DNA from: Escherichia coli
GTDB lineage: Bacteria > Pseudomonadota > Gammaproteobacteria > Enterobacterales > Enterobacteriaceae
NCBI GenBank assembly: GCA_021307345.1
Contig: CP089930.1
Location: 3,038,001 to 3,102,000, forward strand
Reading direction: 5' to 3'
Length of the DNA stretch: 64,000 nucleotides
In this document: one piece after another, positions 9,166 through 20,878 of the stretch
Numbering within the stretch: the first letter of the stretch is position 1
Layout of the letters: each line of letters begins with the position of its first letter
Translations under genes and position numbers: made by a program
Notes under the pieces: generated by a model
Database searches by the model: none
Told to the model about the DNA's origin: nothing
The model's input: the letters and a program-made list of their open reading frames with translations, nothing else

Positions 9166-10614
9166 TTAAAGACCGATGCACATATATTTGATTTCTAAGT
9201 AATCTTCGATGCCATACTTCGAACCTTCACGACCCAGACCCGAGGCTTTGATACCACCGAACGGGGCGACTTCATTGGAAATAATGCCGGTATTGATGCC
9301 AACGATGCCGTACTCCAGCGCCTCGCCTACGCGGAAGACGCGGCTTAAATCACGGGCGTAGAAATAGGCGGCAAGACCAAACTCGGTGTCGTTGGCTTGC
9401 GCAATCACATCGGCTTCATCTTTAAAGCGGAACAGTGGGGCGAGGGGGCCAAACGTCTCTTCTTTCGACACTTTGGCGTTAGCCGGAACGTCCACCAGAA
9501 TGGTCGGCTGGAAGAAGTTGCCGCCGCGTTCGTGCGCTTTACCACCGCAAACCACACGCGCGCCTTTCTCCAGCGCATCGGCAATATGCTCTTCCACTTT
9601 TGCTACCGCTTTTTCATCGATCAGCGGCCCGATGGTGACACCGTTATCCAGCCCGTCGCCGATGTGCAGTTTGCTCACCGCCTGCTGCAATTTTTCGGCA
9701 AAGCGGTCATACACACCGTCCTGCACGTATAAACGGTTGGCGCAAACGCAGGTTTGCCCGGCGTTGCGGAATTTCGAGGCCAGCGCGCCTTCCACGGCTT
9801 TATCGAGATCGGCATCGTCAAAGACGATAAACGGCGCGTTGCCGCCTAGCTCCAGCGACACTTTTTTGATGTCTTTCGCGCACTGTTCCATCAACTGGCG
9901 GCCAATTTCGGTCGAGCCGGTAAACGACAGCTTGCGCACCAGCGGATTGCTGGTCAGTTCGTTACCGACAGCCCCCGCCGAGCCAGTGACGACGTTAAAT
10001 ACGCCAGCCGGAACGCCCGCGCGGATCGCCAGCTCCGCCAGCGCCAGCGCAGAGAACGGTGTTTGACTCGCAGGTTTCAGCACCATGGTGCAGCCTGCCG
10101 CCAGCGCCGGGCCGGCTTTACGGGTAATCATCGCCGCCGGGAAGTTCCACGGCGTGATAGCGGCGGTAACGCCAATCGGCTGCTTGATAACAATCAGGCG
10201 TTTATCGGCCTGATGACCGGGAATGGTGTCGCCATAAATACGTTTGCCTTCTTCGGCAAACCACTCAATAAAGGAGGCGGCGTAGCTGATTTCGCCTTTC
10301 GCTTCAGCCAGCGGTTTACCCTGTTCGAGGGTCATCAGGCGCGCTAAATCGTCCTGGTGCTCCATCATCAAATTGAACCAGTTACGCAGAATGGTGGCGC
10401 GTTCTTTGGCGGTAAGCGCACGCCAGGCGGGCAGGGCGCGATTGGCGGCGTCGATAGCGGCGCGGGTTTCATCTGCGCCCATTTTTGGTACGCTACCCAG
10501 TTTGTCGCCGTTCGCCGGATTGGTGACGTCGATGACTTCACCATTGTTAGCGTCCAGCCATTCCCCGTTAATCAACGCCTGCTGGCGGAATAAGTTACTG
10601 TCGTTAAGTTTCAT
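9166..10614 (-). CDS. gabD: GabD, NADP-dependent succinate (and glutarate) semialdehyde dehydrogenase
   Basis: 482 residues, full length. Aldehyde dehydrogenase fold with PWNFPAAMITRK (cofactor site), the catalytic glutamate in LELGGNAPFIVFDD near 252-265 and the catalytic cysteine in RNAGQTCVCANR near 283-294. It oxidises the semialdehyde made by GabT to succinate, or glutarate semialdehyde to glutarate, the substrate of GlaH. It sits 22 bases after lhgO. Confidence 0.97.
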   Translation of the reverse strand: MKLNDSNLFRQQALINGEWLDANNGEVIDVTNPANGDKLGSVPKMGADETRAAIDAANRALPAWRALTAKERATILRNWFNLMMEHQDDLARLMTLEQGKPLAEAKGEISYAASFIEWFAEEGKRIYGDTIPGHQADKRLIVIKQPIGVTAAITPWNFPAAMITRKAGPALAAGCTMVLKPASQTPFSALALAELAIRAGVPAGVFNVVTGSAGAVGNELTSNPLVRKLSFTGSTEIGRQLMEQCAKDIKKVSLELGGNAPFIVFDDADLDKAVEGALASKFRNAGQTCVCANRLYVQDGVYDRFAEKLQQAVSKLHIGDGLDNGVTIGPLIDEKAVAKVEEHIADALEKGARVVCGGKAHERGGNFFQPTILVDVPANAKVSKEETFGPLAPLFRFKDEADVIAQANDTEFGLAAYFYARDLSRVFRVGEALEYGIVGINTGIISNEVAPFGGIKASGLGREGSKYGIEDYLEIKYMCIGL

Positions 10615-10636
10615 CGTTACGTCCTGTTTTCAAAGG

Positions 10637-11905
10637 TTATTGATTAAATGCGGCGTGTAAGGCATCCACACTACGTGCCGCTCGCAGCGTGCGTCCGGGG
10701 TTACTCTGGCTTGCCAACAGCGTTTGTACCTTGCTGACAATATGCGCACCAATAGGAATTGCTGATGTCGCTGCCGGGGAGGGCGCATTGCAGGTGTGGA
10801 TCGTGCGCGGGGTGGTGACAAACAGAAAATCGTCAATCAGCTTACCGTCCGGCGATACCGCCTGCGCCCGCACACCGGCGGGCCAGGGCTGGAGATCGCT
10901 TAGCGAAAGCCGGGGACAATACTTTTGCACCAGCCGCAGATAGCCGCTTTTGCACAGCGAGTTTTTCATCTCGCCCAGTCCTGAGCGTAGATGGTTTTGC
11001 AGTACCCGGCGAATCCCCGGGGAGCCCAAAATTTCCAGCGTGTCGCTAAATGAGAAGTCGCGCTTGCGATAGCCTTCACGTTTGAAAGCCAGCACCGCGT
11101 TTGGCCCAACAGTCACGCTGCCGTCGATCATCCGGGTGAGATGAACGCCTAAAAAGGGCATCGCTGGATCGGGAATGGGGTAAATCAGATGGTTAACAAT
11201 CTGGTTATGCTCCGGCGCGAGGCGGAAATACTCGCCTCGGAACGGGCAGATGATAAAGCCCGGTTCGAGGCCGAGCATTTTCACCAGCCGGTCAGCCATC
11301 AGCCCGGAACAGCTAATCAGCGTCGACGCTTCATATTCGCCGCTCTGACGGGTACGTATCACCACGCCATTCTTATGCTCATTAAGGCCGCTGACTTCGG
11401 CGTTATAGATAATCTCACCGCCTCTGGCCTGGAAGATTTTTGCCATCGCCGCTGTCACTTCGCAGTAGCTGACAATGCCGCTGGACGGCACAAAAATACC
11501 GCCAAGCCCGGTGATATTCGGTTCACGCTCGCGCAGCTCGTCGGCGTTTAACCACTCGCGCTCGATACCGTTTGCCGCCGTGCGTTCCCATAACGCGCGC
11601 ATCCGATCCATTTCGAGTGCGGATGTGGCGACCAGCATCTTGCCGCAGTTGTCGTAGCGGATGCCGTTTTGATCGCAAAAGGCTTTGGTGGCGCGGTTCC
11701 CCGCCAGGCAAAACTGCGCTTTCAGGCTGCCGGGTGTGTAATAGACCCCGGCATGGATCACGCCGCTGTTGTGGCCCGTCTGATGGCAGGCCGGGCCGGA
11801 CTCTTTTTCCAGTAGCGCAATGCGGGCATCCGGATAGACGTCAATCAGTTGCATGGCGGTCGACATGCCGATGATGCCGCCACCAATAATCACAAAATCA
11901 TACAT
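10637..11905 (-). CDS. lhgO: LhgO, L-2-hydroxyglutarate dehydrogenase/oxidase
   Basis: 422 residues. It begins with an FAD-binding Rossmann motif (FVIIGGGIIGMSTAMQL, 4-20) and is a DAO-family flavoprotein with HQTGHNSGVIHAGVYY near 41-56. It oxidises L-2-hydroxyglutarate from GlaH to 2-oxoglutarate and passes electrons to the membrane quinone pool. It lies 19 bases after glaH, so the two consecutive glutarate steps are adjacent. Confidence 0.96.
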   Translation of the reverse strand: MYDFVIIGGGIIGMSTAMQLIDVYPDARIALLEKESGPACHQTGHNSGVIHAGVYYTPGSLKAQFCLAGNRATKAFCDQNGIRYDNCGKMLVATSALEMDRMRALWERTAANGIEREWLNADELREREPNITGLGGIFVPSSGIVSYCEVTAAMAKIFQARGGEIIYNAEVSGLNEHKNGVVIRTRQSGEYEASTLISCSGLMADRLVKMLGLEPGFIICPFRGEYFRLAPEHNQIVNHLIYPIPDPAMPFLGVHLTRMIDGSVTVGPNAVLAFKREGYRKRDFSFSDTLEILGSPGIRRVLQNHLRSGLGEMKNSLCKSGYLRLVQKYCPRLSLSDLQPWPAGVRAQAVSPDGKLIDDFLFVTTPRTIHTCNAPSPAATSAIPIGAHIVSKVQTLLASQSNPGRTLRAARSVDALHAAFNQ

Positions 11906-11924
11906 CCGCTCAATTCCTTTGCGC

Positions 11925-13436
<1,512 letters not shown>

Positions 13437-13509
13437 TGTAGTGGCATAGTGAATTTGGCCACCTGAATAGAGGTGATATCATCACCTCATAGTCAAAACA
13501 GGTGACATT

Positions 13510-14684
<1,175 letters not shown>

Positions 14685-14692
14685 CCACTACA

Positions 14693-15730
14693 TGCGGCAG
14701 CCTCTTCTGTTGCAATAGAACCAGATATTATTTCCACTCTCAGTAAACCTTGAGGGCTTTCGTCAGCTTCGTGTAAACACTCTTCGCCCAGACCAGTATT
14801 GTTAACGGGGATAATCACTTCGATGGCTTTATTCACGTCTTCTGTTATGGTTTCTGTAGGGATGACTATTTCAGAATCTTCATTGACAGATGCTTTCAGT
14901 TCGAACAGAAAAGCATTATCGCGTTCAGCTTGGTAATCGATCTTGTTTTGTAATTCAGCCCAAGAATACCCTTTTCCTAATTGAGATGCTTTGAACACAA
15001 TCCCCTGGTATTCGAATGAGAAGCCGTTCATGCGGCCAGTAGAAGCGATGTTCGGGATTGCTCTGATGTTTTATGCCACAAGCTGATGCACAAACTCAGT
15101 GGTTGATGGTTTATTGGCAAGGAATACTTCAAGAGCGTTCTGGATGATGGTTTTCGGGCATAACTCACCAATCCTTTCCTCCATCATCGCTTCATTACGT
15201 GATTTTTTGTGTTTTGGTTCAGGGGAGGGCGATGCCGGAGGTGCCTTAGCTTCCGGCCCTTTGGTTCTTGTCAGTGAATAGTCGAGTTCAAGCTGCTGGA
15301 TGATGCGGGTGCTGATGAGATTTTCATTTTTTCCAAGGTAGAGCTTCCCCGAACTGAGTTCGATGCGACTGGCGATGATATGGATGTGCTGACCAGCCTT
15401 ATCGTCATGAAGGACATAGCATCTTAGATGCGTCTCAGAGAAGCCCATTCGGGACATATAATCATCTGCTATTTCAGCCCACTGAGCATCAGTCAATGCC
15501 TCGTTTTTAGGCAAACGAAGCGAGTTGTGCCAAACAGCCTTTTGCACGTCAGGACGAAGCTGTTTGGTGCTATCAAATTCAGCGATCAGATCTTTAGCGG
15601 CATTGCCAACTATCGTTACATTTCCACCGATCACGATAGGGTCATTTTTATGATGAGAACAGGGCTTTAAGGCATAGAGGACGACACCAGCAAAACTCTT
15701 TCCTCTGCGGATTTTTTGCATCCCTTTCAT
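14693..15730 (-). pseudogene. Relaxase/mobilization nuclease, interrupted by a stop and truncated by the IS3 element
   Basis: Reading from ATG 15730, 219 residues precede a TAA at 15071-15073, yet the same frame continues without shift (NIRAIPNIASTGRMNGFSFE, then GIVFKASQLGKGYSWAELQN) to base 14693, where the IS begins. Total 346 codons. The N-terminal half is a MOBP-type relaxase: KAVWHNSLRLP, then the metal-binding motif GQHIHIIASRI with the two histidines. A proline-rich linker (PPASPSPEPKHKKS) follows. Such nucleases nick oriT of mobilizable plasmids and islands. The in-frame stop plus the missing C-terminus make it a pseudogene, although the 219-residue nickase half could still be produced. 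Confidence 0.85.
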
Positions 15731-15825
15731 TATTTATCACTGACAGATCGATTTGCTGACAGAAGGGCATCTCTTAGTGCTTTTATTCTTTTTTGCACCG
15801 TATAAATTTCAGTGATAGTAAAAGG
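15730..15825 (-). pseudogene. C-terminal tail of the gene upstream of the relaxase (probably mobC-like)
   Basis: Minus-strand frame open from the exact IS1 edge to a TAA that overlaps the relaxase start (TAATG). It reads 31 residues ending KRIKALRDALLSANRSVSDK. The basic, helical tail and translational coupling to a relaxase fit a MobC-type relaxosome accessory protein, but the remnant is too short for proof. The 5' part has been removed at the IS1 junction. Confidence 0.6.
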
Positions 15826-15840
15826 GGTAATGACTCTAAC

Positions 15841-16344
15841 TTATTGATAGTGTTTTATGTTCAGATAATGCCCGATGACTTTGTCATGCAGCTCCACCGA
15901 TTTTGAAAACGACAGCGACTTCCGTCCCAGCCGTGCCAGGTGCTGCCTCAGATTCAGGTTATGCCGCTCAATTCGCTGCGTATATCGCTTGCTGATTACG
16001 TGCAGCTTTCCCTTCAGGCGGGATTCATACAGCGGCCAGCCATCCGTCATCCATATCACCACGTCAAAGGGTGACAGCAGGCTCATAAGACGCCCCAGCG
16101 TCGCCATAGTGCGTTCACCGAATACGTGCGCAACAACCGTCTTCCGGAGCCTGTCATACGCGTAAAACAGCCAGCGCTGGCGCGATTTAGCCCCGACATA
16201 GCCCCACTGTTCGTCCATTTCCGCGCAGACGATGACGTCACTGCCCGGCTGTATGCGCGAGGTTACCGACTGCGGCCTGAGTTTTTTAAGTGACGTAAAA
16301 TCGTGTTGAGGCCAACGCCCATAATGCGGGCAGTTGCCCGGCAT
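15841..16344 (-). CDS. insB: IS1 InsB (catalytic domain of InsAB')
   Basis: 167 residues, full length, beginning [16 protein letters not shown]. It is expressed mainly as the InsAB' fusion by -1 frameshifting at A6C (minus strand of 16281-16287). It contains the DDE-type transposase core ([35 protein letters not shown]). Confidence 0.95.
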
Positions 16345-16538
16345 CCAACGCCATTCATGGCCATATCAATGATTTTCTGGTGCGTACCGGGTTGAGAAGC
16401 GGTGTAAGTGAACTGCAGTTGCCATGTTTTACGGCAGTGAGAGCAGAGATAGCGCTGATGTCCGGCGGTGCTTTTGCCGTTACGCACCACCCCGTCAGTA
16501 GCTGAACAGGAGGGACAGCTGATAGAAACAGAAGCCAC
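16263..16538 (-). CDS. insA: IS1 InsA (zinc-finger/HTH repressor)
   Basis: 91 residues, full length. A zinc-ribbon ([18 protein letters not shown]) and a helix-turn-helix ([22 protein letters not shown]). It binds the IS1 ends and inhibits transposition; it overlaps insB in the +1/-1 arrangement typical of IS1. Confidence 0.95.
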
Positions 16539-16571
16539 TGGAGCACCTCAAAAACACCATCATACACTAAA

Positions 16572-17228
16572 TCAGTAAGTTGGCAGCATCACCTGATTTT
16601 TAACCAAGTCATATTTATGTTTAAAAAAAGCACCTGAAATATAATTAAAAGCATCATCTATTTTATCATCAGGGATTGCTAATGTTTTTAGTAATGTTTT
16701 TATTTGGCGGATGATCCCATCTTCGCTATGTTGAAAACTTATACTATTAAATAAACGTTTAGAAGAATTGCTATCGAGTGAGTTTATGATAGAAATATAC
16801 TTATAGAGGTCATCTGACTTATTTTTATGATCTTGTTCTATCTTTTCTATTTCATTTTTTATTTTTTCAATGTCCTTAGTGTCGTTAGTCAAAAGTTGCA
16901 CGATACCAGGCTCTAAGGTAAGACCTTTGTTAGTGTAAAAAATAAGGCTAATGCTTTTGTCGCCTATGGTCTTAATCGCCTCTGACCAATTATATAATGT
17001 TTTCCATAAGTCTATGTCTTTATTAGTTATATTAGACTTGTTAATTGAATGTTTAACTTGAACCAAAGTTTTATGACCCTCGATGCTCTCAAGATGGAGA
17101 TCGTCATAAACTTCAATCCCAATGTGTTCTTCTGGTTTAAGCTCTAAGGCATGTTTTAAAGCAACGTAATCTTGATAGGTAAAACCTATTGAATTTTTGT
17201 CAGCATTAGTTTTTTCAAAGAAATCCAT
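16572..17228 (-). pseudogene. Cap4/DUF4297-like nuclease, N-terminal fragment cut by IS1
   Basis: About 211 native residues from MDFFEKTNADKNSIG; an ATG twelve codons earlier (17264) is the alternative, and neither has a strong ribosome site. The last residues (VMLPTY) come from the IS1 end. Early motifs are FTYQDYVALKHAL, then IGIEVYDDLHLE and VQVKHS, i.e. Glu39, Asp42/43 and Gln57-x-Lys59, followed by DIDLWKTLYNWSEAI. This E-D-QxK pattern with the DLWKTL.NW signature is that of the DUF4297 dsDNA-endonuclease domain found in CBASS effector Cap4 and other three-component defence systems. The C-terminal sensor or partner domain is gone. The gene is markedly AT-rich compared with the backbone. 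Family call is by eye and moderately sure. Confidence 0.6.
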
Positions 17229-17478
17229 ATGGTAGCCCACTAAGGAAACAAGCAATGAAAGCATAAAAAAACATCAGTATCTTTTTTTCACCATATCAAA
17301 CACTAAAAACATATGGAAGCATACGAATCAAAGTTTAGTTATATAACCTTATGTTTTTATACTGGTTTTATGTACATGTGCGCTTTCAATCCGATGAAAA
17401 TGTTTTAGCTAAGGGGCATTCGTCAGCATATGGGCTTTCCAGGCTATCCCTATCCTTCTTGCTAATCCCCTGTATCAG

Positions 17479-18708
17479 TCAAGCAGCGAGAGATTTAGTT
17501 CTTTGAGCTTGAACGTAATCACTCCACCATTGCATCAAACTCTGTCGCTCTATCAGATATTCTGCACGATTGTATGCTGCGATAATTTCATCTTTTTTTG
17601 AGTGGGCAAGCGCTGCCTCAAGAACTTCAGATCTGAACTTACCGGATTCTTCTGCCGCTGTTCTTGCAATAGAACGCATACCGTGAGCTACAAGCTCGCC
17701 TCCGAACCCCATTCGGATGATAGCTGCGTTGGCTGTTTGTTCATGCATGTGATTGAGCGGAGCTTTGATACTTGGGAAAACCCACTTTCTATGCCCACTT
17801 ATCGCTTTCATTGACTCCAGGACTCTCAAAGCTTCTTTGCTTAGTGGAACTTTGTGAGGCTTCTTCATTTTCATAAACTCAGCCGGGATGTTCCACATTG
17901 AGTTGTCAGTATCTATATCAGCCCATCTCGCACGAACGGCTTCCCCTGGACGAACCCAGGTAAGCAATTGCCATTCAATCAGCAATCTTGTCTCCAAACG
18001 AACTGAGGCATTGTTTAACACTATTAGGAAGCGGGGTAACTCAGAAGGGGGTAATGCTGGCATATTCTGTTTTTTAGGCTTACTGAACCGTTGCCCAAGG
18101 TTGTCAGCCGGATTGAACTCGATAAGTTCTTCAGTCGCGGCCCAGCGAAAAATTTCATTTAATCGGGAAATGATTCGCCGTAAGGTTTCGAGGACTCCTC
18201 GTTGCTCAATAGGGTCGAGATGTTGCTTTAAGAGTTTGGGTCGGATCTCATTGACAGGAACCTTACCCAAGCCGGGAAATATATTTCTCTCCAGGCTTCG
18301 CCAGATGTCTTCTGCATGGTCTTTTGAGATACCAGAGGTCTTTACCTTCTCATCCAACCATTTCCTTGCCACGGCTTGGAGAGTGTGTTCAGTAGCATTC
18401 TTTAAGGCATTAGCTTTATCGTTGTTATGAACTTGGGGATCAATGCCATTAGCAAGCAAGGAAAGGTATTCATCTCGTAAGGCTCTGGCTCTTGCCAGTG
18501 TAAGGTGAGGGTAGGTCCCAAGGCTCATTTTGGTTCTTTTTTTACTGACTGGCACTGCATATCTGAAATACCAATTCTTCTTTCCTCCTTTCGAGAGGGG
18601 AGCGATTCGTAGTATCAAACCATCTCCGTCAAACAAGTTGATTTCTTTGTCGGCTGGCTTGGTGCTTTTGATTTCAGTGTCAGTGAGCTTCTTAGCGATT
18701 TTTGCCAT
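17479..18708 (-). CDS. P4-type tyrosine integrase of an ssrA-targeted island
   Basis: 409 residues from MAKIAKKLTDTEIKSTKP, preceded by GAGGG eight bases upstream; an ATG at 18750 lacks a ribosome site. The N-terminal arm-binding DUF4102 domain (FDGDGLILRIAP; LARARALRDE) and the catalytic domain are complete: Arg in TWVRPGEAVRARW, Lys in KVPLSKEAL, HGMRSIARTA (HxxR), ALAHS and the tyrosine in AAYNRAEY. It stands head to tail beside the 3' end of ssrA, the attachment gene of the K-12 CP4-57 integrase IntA, which it resembles. No second att copy was seen toward glaH. Confidence 0.93.
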   Translation of the reverse strand: MAKIAKKLTDTEIKSTKPADKEINLFDGDGLILRIAPLSKGGKKNWYFRYAVPVSKKRTKMSLGTYPHLTLARARALRDEYLSLLANGIDPQVHNNDKANALKNATEHTLQAVARKWLDEKVKTSGISKDHAEDIWRSLERNIFPGLGKVPVNEIRPKLLKQHLDPIEQRGVLETLRRIISRLNEIFRWAATEELIEFNPADNLGQRFSKPKKQNMPALPPSELPRFLIVLNNASVRLETRLLIEWQLLTWVRPGEAVRARWADIDTDNSMWNIPAEFMKMKKPHKVPLSKEALRVLESMKAISGHRKWVFPSIKAPLNHMHEQTANAAIIRMGFGGELVAHGMRSIARTAAEESGKFRSEVLEAALAHSKKDEIIAAYNRAEYLIERQSLMQWWSDYVQAQRTKSLAA

Positions 18709-18805
18709 TTTGGGACCCTCGGTTTTTGGATCCTTCTTAGTGGGTCCCATTCAGGGTGCCATAAGTGATAGTTCTCAGCAATTCTCACTGGACGACAATA
18801 GACGT

Positions 18806-18839
18806 AAAAAAGCCCGCAGAGCTTGTGCTGTGCGGGCTT
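18806..18839 (-). terminator. Terminator downstream of ssrA
   Basis: Stem AAGCCCGCA / TGCGGGCTT with about a 14-nt loop, followed on the minus strand by TTTTTTACG. It lies 35 bases past the mature 3' end of tmRNA and upstream of the integrase, and should terminate the ssrA precursor. Confidence 0.8.
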
Positions 18840-18873
18840 AGTAGACTTCATTGTACTTCAAACAACTAAAAAG

Positions 18874-19236
18874 TGGTGGAGCTGGCGGGAGTTGAACCCG
18901 CGTCCGAAATTCCTACATCCTCGGCACTACATGCTTAGTCTGTCTTTACATTCGCTTGCCAGCTGCGGACGGACACGCCACTAACAAACTAGCCTGATTA
19001 AGTTTTAACGCTTCAACCCCAGGCAGGGCTTCCACGCGATCTCTTTTGGGTTTGACCTCTCTTGATCCCCGTCCTAAGAGCGGAGGCTAGGGAGAGAGGG
19101 CTCTAAGCAGGTTATTAAGCTGCTAAAGCGTAGTTTTCGTCGTTTGCGACTATTTTTTGCGGCTTTTTACGAGGCCAACCGCCCCTCGGCATGCACCTTG
19201 GGTTTCGCAAATCCCGTCGAATCCAGAATCAGCCCC
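18874..19236 (-). ncRNA. ssrA: tmRNA
   Basis: Exactly 363 nt from GGGGCTGATTCTGG to the encoded CCA end. The tRNA-like ends pair, and the tag frame (minus strand 19147-19115) reads ANDENYALAA followed by TAATAA. With SmpB it enters stalled ribosomes, adds the degradation tag and releases the ribosome. The 3' end is the integration target of the neighbouring island; the tRNA-like sequence is intact. A -10 element TATACT lies at 19256-19251 on the minus strand. Confidence 0.99.
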
Positions 19237-19449
19237 AATGTGTAACGGCGAGTATACCAGATTTGTGAGCGTCATGACCAGCCCCAATGGCGTTATCGTT
19301 CAGGATTTAGCGCCCGCGTAGCATGATTTTTATTCGATTAAGCAAAGGGATGACGACATCTGTATCAAATATGATAGCCGATAAGATGTGCATTCGCGCC
19401 ACCGGAGAGGGGAGGCGCGGTGAGGATCTGCAGTATATGTGATGCAGGT

Positions 19450-19932
19450 TTAACGGTGAGCGTTTTTCATGATACGCGCTTTATCAACCTGCCATTCACG
19501 TTCTTTGATGTCGGAACGTTTATCGTGCTGTTTCTTACCTTTCGCGACGCCGATTTTCACTTTGCACCAGGCATTTTTCCAGTACAGAGAGAGCGCCACT
19601 ACGGTATAGCCTTCACGATTGACGCGACCATATAATGAGTCCAGTTCGCGCTGATTGAGAAGTAACTTGCGGGTACGAGTAGGATCGCACACCACATGTG
19701 TGGAAGCCACAGCCATCGGCGTGATATTTGCGCCAAACAGGAACGCTTCTCCGTCGCGCAGAAGGACATAGCTGTCGCTAATATTGGCTTTTCCTGCGCG
19801 CAGGGATTTAACTTCCCAGCCTTGCAGGGCAAGTCCCGCTTCGAACTCTTCTTCAATAAAGTATTCGTGACGGGCGCGCTTGTTAAGCGCGATGGTCGCT
19901 GAACCAGGTTTATGTGCTTTTTTCTTCGTCAT
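19450..19932 (-). CDS. smpB: SmpB, tmRNA-binding protein
   Basis: 160 residues, full length. OB-fold core with [20 protein letters not shown] and [19 protein letters not shown] near the N-terminus, and a basic C-terminal tail ([17 protein letters not shown]...) that reads the empty mRNA channel. It lies 213 bases upstream of ssrA in the same direction, the usual order, with its own transcript end in the spacer. Confidence 0.98.
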
Positions 19933-20063
19933 AAGCGTCGTGAATCATCGGTAATCTGAAATCGAAAATACCCCATATCAATCCTGCGGGGGACAAGGCT
20001 CTATCTTAGCATGAACACGATGTTACCCAGCGCCGGGATAGCGTTTTTTTTACAGCAGGATAA

Positions 20064-20540
20064 ATGATATTATTTGTTGGATTTTTGTTGATGGAATTTG
20101 TTATGCCTCAAATTAGCCGGACCGCACTCGTTCCCTACAGCGCGGAGCAAATGTATCAGTTAGTGAATGACGTTCAGTCTTATCCTCAGTTTTTGCCAGG
20201 TTGTACTGGAAGTCGGATTCTGGAGTCCACTCCTGGACAGATGACCGCTGCGGTAGATGTCTCTAAGGCTGGGATCAGCAAAACGTTTACTACCCGCAAC
20301 CAGTTGACCAGTAACCAAAGTATTCTGATGAATCTGGTTGATGGGCCGTTCAAGAAATTGATCGGCGGCTGGAAGTTTACACCGTTGAGTCCGGAAGCGT
20401 GCCGTATCGAGTTTCACCTCGACTTTGAGTTTACTAATAAGTTGATTGAACTCGCCTTCGGTCGCGTGTTTAAAGAGCTGGCGGCTAATATGGTGCAGGC
20501 TTTCACCGTGCGAGCAAAAGAGGTTTATAGTGCCAGGTAA
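20064..20540 (+). CDS. ratA: RatA, START-fold protein (ribosome association toxin)
   Basis: 158 residues from the first ATG, as in the K-12 annotation; a start at 20103 ([12 protein letters not shown], 145 residues) has an equally good or better ribosome site (GGA) and may be the true one. Polyketide-cyclase/START fold with [20 protein letters not shown] and the C-terminal [20 protein letters not shown]. Reported to bind the 50S subunit and block 70S formation; the family also contains the Coq10 ubiquinone chaperones. It overlaps ratB by 11 bases. Confidence 0.94.
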   Translation: MILFVGFLLMEFVMPQISRTALVPYSAEQMYQLVNDVQSYPQFLPGCTGSRILESTPGQMTAAVDVSKAGISKTFTTRNQLTSNQSILMNLVDGPFKKLIGGWKFTPLSPEACRIEFHLDFEFTNKLIELAFGRVFKELAANMVQAFTVRAKEVYSAR

Positions 20541-20820
20541 AATTGCTGTAGAGGTAGCTTACGCGTTACCAGAGAAGCAGTATTTGCAGCGTGTAACATT
20601 GCAGGAGGGCGCGACGGTTGAAGAGGCAATTCGCGCAAGTGGTTTGCTGGAATTGCGTACAGATATCGATTTAACTAAAAATAAAGTCGGCATTTACAGT
20701 CGTCCGGCAAAACTGAGCGATATCGTGCGCGAGGGCGATCGTGTAGAGATTTATCGACCACTGATTGCCGATCCGAAAGAGCTTCGTAGACAGCGCGCAG
20801 AAAAATCGGCGAATAAATAG
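20530..20820 (+). CDS. ratB: RatB, RnfH-type ubiquitin-fold protein
   Basis: 96 residues from a GTG start inside the end of ratA, with GAGG upstream; coupling to ratA is evident. A beta-grasp fold of the RnfH family ([49 protein letters not shown]). Although paired with ratA, antitoxin activity has not been established for it. The terminator follows directly. Confidence 0.94.
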   Translation: MPGKIAVEVAYALPEKQYLQRVTLQEGATVEEAIRASGLLELRTDIDLTKNKVGIYSRPAKLSDIVREGDRVEIYRPLIADPKELRRQRAEKSANK

Positions 20821-20832
20821 CAGGCAGAAATA

Positions 20833-20857
20833 AAGGTGCTCACTGAGCACCTTTTTT
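20833..20857 (+). terminator. Terminator of ratA-ratB
   Basis: Stem AAGGTGCTCA / TGAGCACCTT followed by TTTTT. Strong rho-independent signal between the convergent ratB and bamE; AAA on the other side makes it usable in both directions. Confidence 0.85.
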
Positions 20858-20878
20858 AATCGCTATAAACAGCAAGTT

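Larger units (their letters stand above)
15826..16593 (-). mobile_element. IS1, complete 768-bp copy
   Basis: Ends are GGTAATGACTC at 15826 and (reverse complement) GGTGATGCTGCCAACTTAC at 16593; the length is exactly 768 bp. insA and insB are intact. IS1 usually makes a 9-bp target duplication, but the flanks are AGTAAAAGG (left) and TGATTTTTA (right). The lack of a duplication indicates recombination or an IS1-mediated adjacent deletion. Both flanking genes are cut exactly at its ends. Confidence 0.97.

Noticed and set aside
9386-10066. 226-codon frame opposite gabD (and similar long frames opposite gabT, lhgO, ffh, nadK/grpE and srmB)
   Set aside because: Antisense shadows of GC-rich, strongly codon-biased genes; no ribosome site and no recognisable protein.
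19231-19289. Direct repeat AGCCCCAATG at the tmRNA 5' end and 49 bases upstream
   Set aside because: Ten bases only, lies at the 5' end and not at the integration end; probably coincidental or an old promoter duplication, not an att site.
20064-20820. ratA-ratB as a classical toxin-antitoxin pair
   Set aside because: The two genes are conserved backbone; ratB is an RnfH-type ubiquitin-fold protein without shown antitoxin activity, so only the individual functions are given.
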